Made by a program: the position numbers and the translations under genes. Of a stretch of DNA of 64,000 nt, positions 52,179 through 59,717 are shown piece after piece (the first letter of the stretch is position 1; each line of letters starts with the position of its first letter). The DNA comes from CAZYSK01 sp964649415. Lineage in GTDB: Bacteria > Chloroflexota > Anaerolineae > B4-G1. The stretch covers positions 36,667 to 100,666 of the forward strand of contig CAZYSK010000015.1 in the NCBI GenBank assembly GCA_964649415.1, given 5' to 3'. Under the pieces are notes generated by a model. The model was not told the DNA's origin. It worked only from the letters and a program-made list of their open reading frames with translations, and searched no databases.

Positions 52179-54581
52179 ATGTCAACAACGTGTGACGTGC
52201 GCACACAGACCACGCTCTGGGCCCCCGCCGACACCCTTAGCCCACGCGTGCGCTGGCTGCGCGAGCAGTACTGGGATTTCTACAATCGCGCGTATACCAA
52301 CGAAGTGCGCGCTTTCACTGCCGGCACACCCTGGGACCAGGTCTACGCACCGTGGAACTGGACGAACGTACCAGAGATGCTCATGTTCTTCGAGGGCTCC
52401 AAGGCCTATCTGCTGGCCGGCGCGACGGAAGTCGATCTGCCGGCCGGATTCTGGGAAGAGCCCCTGGTCGTGCGGCGGGCCATTTTCTTCAAGCGCGTGC
52501 TGGAGGCGTATCTGCCGGTGCAGGCGCTCCCGGGAGAGCTTGTCGTCGGCTCGCACTTCTCCGCCGCCCTGTCGCGCACGCTCAACCGCCGCGAGGCCCG
52601 CCGCTTCACGCGCATGGAGAAGCGCTTCATGCGGGAAGTGAAGCGGCTGAACAGGCTGGGTGTGGGGAACTGCGGGGCTGTGCCGGGCCATCTCATCCCG
52701 GACTACCCCCGGGTGCTGAGGACCGGCTTTCGAGGCATCCAGGCCGAGGCAGACACGGTGGTCAACGACCCGGGCGCGACTCCCGAGCAGCGCGATCTCG
52801 CCCGAGCCATCTCCATCTGCGCCGATGGCGCACGGGCCATAGCGGATCGGTACGCCGCCGAAGTGGAAAGGCTGGCTGACCAGGAGGCCGACACCACTCG
52901 CCGGGCTGAACTGGAGGAGATCGCGCGCATCTGTCGCAAGGTGCCATGGGAACCGGCGGAGACCTTCCCCGAGGCGCTTCAATCCCTCTGGTTCACCCAC
53001 ATGCTGGTCCTGATCGCCGAGAGCTATCCTGGCCCCGGCGTCTCCCCTGGCCGGGTTGATCAATACCTGTACCCCTACTACCAGGCCGACCTTGAGGCCG
53101 GGCGACTCACTCGCGAGCAGGCGAAGGAGTGGTTGCGTTGCCTGTGGATCAAGCACAACTACGCGTACGACTTCCAGGGCTGGGTGGGCACCAACCAGGG
53201 TATCAACGCCTCGTTCGGACAGCTCATCACGCTGGGAGGGATGGACGCCCATGGAAAGGACACGAGCAACGACCTGACCTATGCCATGCTGGACGTGATC
53301 CAAGAACTCAACCTGCTGGAGCCCAAGCCCAACGTCCGCCTGCACGCCGAGACCCCTGACCGGCTCCTCGACCGGATAGTGGACATGGTTGCGGAGACGC
53401 AGGGCAGCCCATTCTTGATCAACTTCGATGAGAACTCCATCGCGGGGTTGCGCTGGGAAGGCGTGCCGGAGGAGGACCTGTGGGACTATGCCCCCGTCGG
53501 CTGCCTGGAGAACACGCTGCAGGGCTGCGATCGTTCCGGCACCGTGGACGTCAACATGAACATCGCCAAGGCGGTGGAACTGGCCCTCCACAACGGTCAG
53601 GACGCGGCAACAGGGGAGCAGGTCGGCCCTCGCACCGGCGACCCGCGCGCTTTCGCGACGTTCGACCAGTTCTTCGACGCCTTCAAGGCCCAACTGCGGG
53701 CTATTATGGAACTTCTGATCGCCGCCAACGACATCGCCGACGCCGGCCGGGCACGCTTCGAGCCGACGCCGTACGTCAGCGCGCTGGTGGGTGGCTGTCT
53801 TGAGAGTGGCAAGGACGTCACCGCCGGCGGGGCGCGCCACAACTTCATCACCGTCGAGGGGGTGGCCCTGGCGACGGCGGCCGACAGCCTGGCGGCGGTC
53901 AACAGACTGGTGTACGAAGAACAGGCCGTGACGATGGATGGGCTGATAGAGGCGCTGGATGCCAACTTCGAGGGACACGAGCCGCTGCGCCAGATGCTGC
54001 GGAACAAGGCGCCCAAGTACGGCAACGACGACGCAGAGGCCGACTCCCTGGCCCGCCAGATCAGCCAGTTCTGGACAACGGAGGCGTTCAAGCACGTCAC
54101 GCCCGAGACCGGCAAACGCTACCGGGGCGGGTATCTGTCCTGGAATTACTGGGTCTCCTATGCGCCCAGCACCGCTGCCACGCCCGATGGACGAATGCGC
54201 GGCCAATTCCTGAGCAACGGCGTCTGCCCCGTCAACGGCGCAGACCGGCTCGGACCTACTGCCGTGATCAAGAGCGTCGGCCACCTGGGGTTGGAGACCG
54301 TTCCCAACGGCGCATCCCACACGATGAGCTTCTCACCCACGATGCTGCACTCCCCTGAGAACCGGCGCAAACTCGCGGCCCTGCTGCGGGCGTATGGCCA
54401 GGTCGGCGGCACGTGTCTGCAGATCAACGTAGTCAGCCCGGAGACGCTACAGGCAGCCCAGCGGGACCCAGACGCCTACCAGAACCTGCTGGTGCGCGTC
54501 ACCGGCTATAACGCCTACTTCGTGACGCTGGGCAAGGAGATTCAGGACGAGATCATCGCGAGGGAGAGCCACGCGCTGTAA
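52179..54581 (+). CDS. glycyl radical enzyme of unknown substrate (PFL/dehydratase superfamily)
   Basis: 800 residues, full length, with AAGGAGG upstream. The C-terminal radical site is RVTGYNAYF with Gly776, and the active-site Cys442 sits in APVGCLENTLQG, giving the Cys-x-Glu pattern of diol dehydratase, choline lyase and related eliminases rather than the Cys-Cys of pyruvate formate-lyase. The N-terminal PFL domain (GCGAVPGHLIPDYPRVLRTGFRGI-like block near 165-190) is intact. Its activase is four genes downstream (57122). The substrate cannot be assigned. Glycyl radicals are oxygen-sensitive, so an anaerobic lifestyle phase is implied. Confidence 0.92.
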   Translation: MSTTCDVRTQTTLWAPADTLSPRVRWLREQYWDFYNRAYTNEVRAFTAGTPWDQVYAPWNWTNVPEMLMFFEGSKAYLLAGATEVDLPAGFWEEPLVVRRAIFFKRVLEAYLPVQALPGELVVGSHFSAALSRTLNRREARRFTRMEKRFMREVKRLNRLGVGNCGAVPGHLIPDYPRVLRTGFRGIQAEADTVVNDPGATPEQRDLARAISICADGARAIADRYAAEVERLADQEADTTRRAELEEIARICRKVPWEPAETFPEALQSLWFTHMLVLIAESYPGPGVSPGRVDQYLYPYYQADLEAGRLTREQAKEWLRCLWIKHNYAYDFQGWVGTNQGINASFGQLITLGGMDAHGKDTSNDLTYAMLDVIQELNLLEPKPNVRLHAETPDRLLDRIVDMVAETQGSPFLINFDENSIAGLRWEGVPEEDLWDYAPVGCLENTLQGCDRSGTVDVNMNIAKAVELALHNGQDAATGEQVGPRTGDPRAFATFDQFFDAFKAQLRAIMELLIAANDIADAGRARFEPTPYVSALVGGCLESGKDVTAGGARHNFITVEGVALATAADSLAAVNRLVYEEQAVTMDGLIEALDANFEGHEPLRQMLRNKAPKYGNDDAEADSLARQISQFWTTEAFKHVTPETGKRYRGGYLSWNYWVSYAPSTAATPDGRMRGQFLSNGVCPVNGADRLGPTAVIKSVGHLGLETVPNGASHTMSFSPTMLHSPENRRKLAALLRAYGQVGGTCLQINVVSPETLQAAQRDPDAYQNLLVRVTGYNAYFVTLGKEIQDEIIARESHAL

Positions 54582-54582
54582 G

Positions 54583-55614
54583 ATGAACCTACACGAACTC
54601 TCCCGCCGCATGCCCAAGGTTGAGCTTCACGTCCACCTGGAGGGGGCGATCCGCCCGGCCACGCTGCTCCAGTTGGCTCAGCGCAATAACGTCACACTGC
54701 CAGCCCAAACAGTGGAAGAACTGCGCGAGTTCTACCGCTTCCGCGACTTCGCCCACTTCGTGACGGTTTACGAGGCGATTACCGAGTGCCTGCGCACGCC
54801 CGACGACTACCGGCTGATCGCCTACGAGTTCGGGGCCGATTGCGCGCGGCAGAATGTGCGCTACGCCGAGGTCACCTTCACCATCACCACAAACCAGCGG
54901 GCGACCGGTCTCCCCTGGCGGGCTATCCTCGAAGGGCTGAACGCCGGGCGCGCGCAAGCGCGCGCCGATTTCGGCGTGGACTGGGGGTGGGTCTTCGATA
55001 TCTGCCGCGACTACTCCGAGACACAGGATCAAGTCGTCGATATTGCGTTGGCCGCCAGGGCCCAGGGCGTCGTGGCCTTGGGGCTAGGCGGCACCGAGTC
55101 CAAGTTTGGGCCGGAGTTGTTCGTGAGGGCTTTCACGCGGGCACGGCAGGCCGGTCTGCACCGCGTGCCCCACGCGGGCGAGACGGCAGGCCCGAAGAGC
55201 ATCTGGGGAGCGCTGCGCCTGTTGCACGCGGGGCGCATCGGGCACGGCGTGCGCTGCGTGGAGGAGCCGGCCCTGCTCGAATACCTGCGCCAGCACCAGG
55301 TGCCGCTGGAGATATGCCCCACGAGCAACATCTGCCTGGGCGTGTACCCCGACTACGCCGCGCATCCGCTGCGCCAGTTGTGGGACACGGGGCTGCTGGT
55401 CACGGTCAACTCGGACGATCCGCCGATGTTCGACACCGACTTGAACCATGAGTACGAGGTACTGGTGGACCACTTCAGTTTCGATGCCGACGAACTCGAA
55501 CAAGCTAGTCTGAACGGGCTGCGCGCCAGTTTCCTGCCCCAGCCCGACAAAGAGCGGCTGGAAGCAGACTTCCGCGCTCAGTTCGCCCGACTGCGGGCCG
55601 ATCTGGCGGAGTGA
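54583..55614 (+). CDS. adenosine deaminase family amidohydrolase
   Basis: 343 residues, 1 bp after the GRE stop. Zn ligands and catalytic residues are all present: KVELHVHLEGAIRP (HxH), VPHAGETAGP (His, Glu), RIGHGVRC (His) and VTVNSDDPPMF (Asp). The SDDPPMF form is shared by adenosine, adenine and aminodeoxyfutalosine deaminases, so the base-modified substrate is not certain. The tight spacing to the GRE suggests the deamination step belongs to the same pathway. Confidence 0.92.
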   Translation: MNLHELSRRMPKVELHVHLEGAIRPATLLQLAQRNNVTLPAQTVEELREFYRFRDFAHFVTVYEAITECLRTPDDYRLIAYEFGADCARQNVRYAEVTFTITTNQRATGLPWRAILEGLNAGRAQARADFGVDWGWVFDICRDYSETQDQVVDIALAARAQGVVALGLGGTESKFGPELFVRAFTRARQAGLHRVPHAGETAGPKSIWGALRLLHAGRIGHGVRCVEEPALLEYLRQHQVPLEICPTSNICLGVYPDYAAHPLRQLWDTGLLVTVNSDDPPMFDTDLNHEYEVLVDHFSFDADELEQASLNGLRASFLPQPDKERLEADFRAQFARLRADLAE

Positions 55615-55633
55615 TCCCAGAGAGGAGGTCAAG

Positions 55634-57061
55634 ATGTGCGATACCATGGTCGCCCTTGGTGAGGCCACAGCCGACGGCACGGTGATCCTGGCCAAGAACA
55701 GCGATCGCGAGCCGAACGAGGCCCAGCCCTTGGTGCACATCCCGAGGACCAGGCATCAGGAGGGAGCCACGGTCCGGTGCACGTATATGGATATCCCGCA
55801 GGTGCCGGAGACCTACGAGGTGCTGCTCTCCAAGCCCTTCTGGATGTGGGGCTGCGAGATGGGAGCTAACGAGCACGGCGTGGCGATCGGCAACGAGGCC
55901 GTGTTCACCAAGGAGCCCTACAACAAGGACACCGGTCTGACCGGAATGGACCTGATCCGCCTGGCACTCGAACGGGCAGACACCGCGCGCAGAGCGCTGG
56001 ACGTCATTGTAGAACTCCTGGGCACCTACGGCCAGGGTGGCAGCGGCGGTTTCCAGCACAAGCTCTACTACCACAATTCGTTCATCCTCGCCGACCCCGG
56101 CGAGGCGTGGGTGCTGGAGACGGCCGGTCAGCATTGGGCGGCGGAACAGGTGCGCGATGTGCGCAGCATCTCCAACGGCCTGACGATCGGCAGCGAGTGG
56201 GATATGGCGTCGCCCGGGCTCGTAGAACACGCCATCGAACACGGATGGTGCAGATCGCGCGACGACTTCCACTTCGCCCGCTGCTATTCGGACCTGCTAT
56301 ACACCCGGCTGAGCGCTTGCCGTGCTCGCCAGCGCCGTTCGACCGAGCTACTGGAAACACACAAGGGCACGATCAACGTGGCGACGATGATGAATGCCCT
56401 GCGCGACCACGGCCCCCAGGCCGCTGCTGATCCTGCCTGGAATCCGGGCAAGGGCCTGCTGATGCGCACGCTGTGCGTGCACGCCAGCTTCGGACCAGTC
56501 CGCGCCAGCCAGTCCACCGGCGCGATGGTCGCGCAGCTTTCGCCCAACCTCCCGACCTATTGGCTGACGGGCACGTCGGGCACGTGCACCGGGATATTCA
56601 AACCGGTCTTCCTGGATGGCGCGGGGCTCCCGGACATCGGTCCCGAGCCTACCGGCACCTACGATCCCAAGTCGCTGTGGTGGACCCACGAGCGGCTGCA
56701 TCGGGCGGTGATCCAAGACTACGCCACCCGAATGCGCGTATACCGGCAAGAGCGCGACGAACTGGAGGCGGCCTTCCTGGACGAATCCGCAGAGATAGCC
56801 GCGCCGCACCGCGCGGGCATTGACCCCACCGTTCGTAGTGAGGGCGGATGCAGACATCCGTGTAGGTCTGCCGGAGTGCCGTCTCCGTCCGAGCCAGACC
56901 CCAGCGCGCTTGCCGCCTTCACAGCCTCGTGCTTCGAGCGGGCGGCCGATGCCACAGCACGCTGGACCGAGGCCGTGTCGTCTGCGCCGGTGCAACACCG
57001 CCCACCGAGACTGTTCCGGGCAGCCTGGAACAGATTCGACCGGCAGGCGGGCTTCCCGTAG
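55634..57061 (+). CDS. peptidase family C69 / secernin-like Ntn hydrolase
   Basis: 475 residues. It begins MCDTMVALGEAT, with Cys2 as the likely N-terminal nucleophile after Met removal, followed by KNSDREPNEAQPL, GCEMGANEHGVAIGNEAVF and GMDLIRLALERADTARRALD, all as in C69 dipeptidases and secernins. It would cleave an amide or peptide bond. A segment near residues 395-420 (VRSEGGCRHPCRSAGVPSPSE) is written by two small hairpin repeats (56845-56887), so the C-terminal 80 residues are partly repeat-derived. Same operon as the GRE. Confidence 0.9.
   Translation: MCDTMVALGEATADGTVILAKNSDREPNEAQPLVHIPRTRHQEGATVRCTYMDIPQVPETYEVLLSKPFWMWGCEMGANEHGVAIGNEAVFTKEPYNKDTGLTGMDLIRLALERADTARRALDVIVELLGTYGQGGSGGFQHKLYYHNSFILADPGEAWVLETAGQHWAAEQVRDVRSISNGLTIGSEWDMASPGLVEHAIEHGWCRSRDDFHFARCYSDLLYTRLSACRARQRRSTELLETHKGTINVATMMNALRDHGPQAAADPAWNPGKGLLMRTLCVHASFGPVRASQSTGAMVAQLSPNLPTYWLTGTSGTCTGIFKPVFLDGAGLPDIGPEPTGTYDPKSLWWTHERLHRAVIQDYATRMRVYRQERDELEAAFLDESAEIAAPHRAGIDPTVRSEGGCRHPCRSAGVPSPSEPDPSALAAFTASCFERAADATARWTEAVSSAPVQHRPPRLFRAAWNRFDRQAGFP
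56845..56887. repeat. two adjacent hairpin repeats inside the C69 gene
   Basis: CGGATG (56845-56850) and CATCCG (56855-56860) around CAGA, then CGGAG (56872-56876) and CTCCG (56883-56887) around TGCCGT. They are in frame in the C-terminal linker. Confidence 0.72.
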
Positions 57062-57121
57062 AACAGTGCCGGGCGCGGCAACCACACCCCTACAACGACG
57101 TGGTAGCCAGGATTGGAAACG

Positions 57122-58147
57122 ATGCAGACACAGACAACCAACAGCTCCCACGCGGATTCAGGCCCCCTGGGGTTGACCTTTAACGTGCAACGCTTTAGTA
57201 CCGAGGACGGCCCAGGCATCCGCACCACCGTGTTCTTCAAGGGATGCCCCCTGCGCTGTGCCTGGTGCCACAATCCAGAAGGGCTCTCAGCCCGACCAGA
57301 GCTGATGTGGTACGACGTGCGCTGCATCGGCGCCCGCGAGTGCCTTGCCGTCTGCCCGGAGCACGCGCTAGAGCTGACGCCGCAGGGGATGCAGATTGAC
57401 CGCGCCCGATGCACAGCCTGCGGCACGTGCGCCAGTGCCTGCCCGGCCGGCGCGCTGGAGGTGATCGGGCGCACGTGGACGCCCGAGGGACTCTTTGCTG
57501 AATTGCAGAAGGACGCCGCCTTCTACCAGACCTCGGACGGGGGTGTGACGCTCTCAGGCGGCGAGCCGATGGCCCAGGCAGACTTCGTCGAAGCGCTCGC
57601 CGTCTTATGTCACGAGGCAGCCATCCGGGTAGCGCTGGACACGTGCGGGGCGGTGGCGTGGGAACGGTACCAACGCGTGATCCCGCTGGTAGACCTGGTG
57701 CTCTACGACCTCAAGATCTTCGACCGAGAACGGCACAGGGCCAGCACGGGCGTCGACAACGCACGCATCTTGGACACTGCCCGGCGTATCTCCGCTGCAG
57801 GGACGCCGATGTGGATTCGGACGCCCGTCATCCCAGGCTACAGCGCGGATATGGCCAACATCGCCGCACTTGGCGACTTCATCGCTCACGAACTCCCCAC
57901 CGTCCAGCGATGGGACCTGCTGGCATACACCAACCTGGGCCAGCCCAAGTACCACCGGCTGGACCGGTCCTACGCACTGGAGGGAGTGCCACTGTTGAGC
58001 CACACCGAGATGGAGGCACTTCACGCGGTCGCGCGCCAGCAGGTTCCCCAGGCCGTCTGGTCCGGTGCCACGCGCCCGGAAAGCGCCCCCATCCTGGAAG
58101 AACGGACATCTGCGTCCTCGGACGCACGACTGACGCTTGACGTTTGA
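57122..58147 (+). CDS. glycyl radical enzyme activase (radical SAM, two 4Fe-4S ferredoxin clusters)
   Basis: 341 residues from ATG 57122; a TTG at 57113 is possible. The radical SAM motif is GCPLRCAWCHNP (CxxxCxxC), preceded by FSTEDGPGIRTTVFFKGC, the activase signature. A ferredoxin-like insert with Cys clusters (about 80-120; CIGARECLAVCPEHAL, CTACGTCASACPAGAL) is characteristic of dehydratase-type activases, unlike PflA. GGVTLSGGEPMAQ and YNL-type strands complete the barrel. It should install the radical on the GRE at 52179. The C-terminus (SASSDARLTLDV) is written by a palindrome and a 7-bp repeat. Confidence 0.95.
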   Translation: MQTQTTNSSHADSGPLGLTFNVQRFSTEDGPGIRTTVFFKGCPLRCAWCHNPEGLSARPELMWYDVRCIGARECLAVCPEHALELTPQGMQIDRARCTACGTCASACPAGALEVIGRTWTPEGLFAELQKDAAFYQTSDGGVTLSGGEPMAQADFVEALAVLCHEAAIRVALDTCGAVAWERYQRVIPLVDLVLYDLKIFDRERHRASTGVDNARILDTARRISAAGTPMWIRTPVIPGYSADMANIAALGDFIAHELPTVQRWDLLAYTNLGQPKYHRLDRSYALEGVPLLSHTEMEALHAVARQQVPQAVWSGATRPESAPILEERTSASSDARLTLDV

Positions 58148-58157
58148 CGTTTGACGA
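58111..58157. repeat. GCGTCC palindrome followed by 7-bp tandem repeat (TTGACGT)
   Basis: TGCGTCC and GGACGCA around TC (58111-58126), then four heptamers CTGACGC, TTGACGT, TTGACGT, TTGACGA (58130-58157). The stop of the activase gene lies inside the heptamers. Confidence 0.83.
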
Positions 58158-58183
58158 TTACCGGTATGGAGGTATCAACACCT

Positions 58184-59002
58184 ATGTCCTTGCTCACCAC
58201 ATATCCCGGTCTGATTGAAGCCCTTTCAGGAGAGATGACGCCCAAATTCCTCGCCACCCGCTCGGCCGATGGCATCCCCAACGTCGTACCGGTGACCTCA
58301 ATAATGCCCTCTGGCGACGTAGCGGACCGATTGATATTCGGCAACTTCCTCCTGCGCAAGTCGGTGAGGAACCTGGACAGCGACGCGCGCGTAGGTATCA
58401 TGGTCATCACGACCGACCTCGAGGGCTGGGTCCTGGAGGGAGAATTCACAGGCTGGCAGCGAACCGGCGCGTACGTCGAGCGCATCAACAGCACCGACCT
58501 CCTGCGCTACAACGCCTACACGGGCATCCGCAACGCGGGCATCATCCAGGTACAGGCGATCCGCCGACACTTCCGTATCTCCAAGCTCCACGTACTGGCC
58601 GACTATCTGATCGCGCGTTGTGCCGCGCGTCCCCACAACCTACCAGCGGAGGCAAGAACAATGCCGCTGCCGGTGCAGACAGCGTTCAGACCCATGACGG
58701 CAATTCGGGCGCTCGCTTTCCTGGACGGGAAGGGACATCCAATGATTGCACCCACCCTCTCCCTCCAACCCGCCGGAGAGCGTGCGCTGGTGTGCGCAGA
58801 GGGCCTGGCGACCGACCTCCTAACGCCGTTGGCCACCGGCGACCCCATCGCCGCATCCCTTCTCACACTCGACGTGATATCCTTTCAGGTGAAAGGGCAG
58901 TGGCTGGGAAGCCGCTGCTTGCTCGGAGCGCCGGTGGGGATGATGGCCACCACGGCCGCCTACGCCGGAGGACCGCCTATTCCCGGAGGGCAAGTGGCCT
59001 GA
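58184..59002 (+). CDS. pyridoxamine 5'-phosphate oxidase-like flavin-binding protein
   Basis: 272 residues from ATG 58184, with GGAGG 11 bp upstream; a TTG at 58151 would start inside the repeat. The first half has the PNPOx split-barrel pattern: MTPKFLATRSADGIPNVVPVTSI, DRLIFGNFLLRKSVRNLDSDARVGIMVIT and WVLEGEFTGWQRTGAYVERIN. A second half (DGKGHPMIAPTLSLQPAG) may be a second, degenerate barrel. Exact activity unknown; flavin or F420 binding is likely for the family. Probably the last gene of the GRE operon. Confidence 0.84.
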   Translation: MSLLTTYPGLIEALSGEMTPKFLATRSADGIPNVVPVTSIMPSGDVADRLIFGNFLLRKSVRNLDSDARVGIMVITTDLEGWVLEGEFTGWQRTGAYVERINSTDLLRYNAYTGIRNAGIIQVQAIRRHFRISKLHVLADYLIARCAARPHNLPAEARTMPLPVQTAFRPMTAIRALAFLDGKGHPMIAPTLSLQPAGERALVCAEGLATDLLTPLATGDPIAASLLTLDVISFQVKGQWLGSRCLLGAPVGMMATTAAYAGGPPIPGGQVA

Positions 59003-59017
59003 CGGGGAGCCGACACA

Positions 59018-59526
59018 CCATCACTCCTACAAAGAGACGCCATTCCGATGGGGCTCCGTCGGAACGGCACTCCGGCGGACCTACGTGCCTTACTACGAAC
59101 TGGTGGCGCTCCATCATTGCTACGAAGACGCCATTCTGGTGGCGCTCCATCATTCCTACAAAGACGCCATTCCGGTGGCGCGCCGTCGGAACGGCACTCC
59201 GGCGGACCTACGTGCCTTACTACGAACTGGCAGCACTCCACTATTCCTGCAGAGACGCCATTCTGGTGGCGCTCCATCATTCCTGCAAAGACGCCATTCT
59301 GGTGGCGCTCCATCATTCCTACAAAGACGCCATTCCGATGGCGCGCCGTCGGAACGGCACTCCGGCGGACCTACGTGCCTTACTACGAACTAGTGGCGCT
59401 CCACCATTCCTACAAGGACGCCATTCCGATGGCGCTCCATCATTCCTGCAAAGACGCCATTCCGATGGCGCGCCATCATTCCTGCAAAGACGCCATTCCG
59501 ATGGCACGCCATCATTCCCACAAAGC
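59018..59526. repeat. composite tandem array of 36-bp and 55-bp units
   Basis: Nine short units (36 bp, first one 38 bp; CCATCATTCCTACAAAGACG... ending GGCGCT) and three long units (55 bp; starting CCGTCGGAACGGC) in the order S, L, S, S, L, S, S, S, L, S, S, S, then a partial S. Long units begin at 59056, 59183 and 59346. Each short unit carries a GCCAT/ATGGC or GTGGC hairpin with a TCCG or TCTG loop, and each long unit GCCGT/ACGGC with a CGGA loop. Confidence 0.92.
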
Positions 59527-59614
59527 AGCCGCTTCGCAATGCGACTGTAACACAAATGAAACGGTGAGAACGCCTGTTGTGACATATACTCTCAGACAGG
59601 CAGACCTGTTTCTG

Positions 59615-59705
59615 GAGACCCTAAAAGGGGCTTCGAACGGGTTGTCCCAATCCGCCGGACTGGAACGACCCGCCGGATTGGGACAATCCGCACCTTTGGG
59701 GTCTC
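59615..59705. repeat. nested inverted repeat upstream of the kinase gene
   Basis: Outer stem GAGACCC (59615-59621) and AAAGG (59624-59628) with CCTTT (59693-59697) and GGGTCTC (59699-59705). Inner perfect 12-bp stem TTGTCCCAATCC (59642-59653) with GGATTGGGACAA (59675-59686). The outer arms resemble the hairpin at 60647-60680. It ends 12 bp before the kinase start. Confidence 0.85.
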
Positions 59706-59717
59706 AAGGACTATGCA

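Larger units (their letters stand above)
59003..59717. other. repeat-filled intergenic region
   Basis: 715 bp between the PNPOx-like gene and the kinase gene, with no credible gene. It holds a 36/55-bp tandem array (59018-59526) and a nested inverted repeat (59615-59705). Long open frames through the array result from its 36-bp (12-codon) period and carry no recognisable domain. Confidence 0.8.

Noticed and set aside
52182..54320. Long minus-strand open frame of 712 codons
   Set aside because: It is the antisense shadow of the glycyl radical enzyme gene, with no motifs of its own.
59018..59526. CRISPR array
   Set aside because: Repeats are directly adjacent with no unique spacers, two unit types alternate, and no cas genes are in the window.
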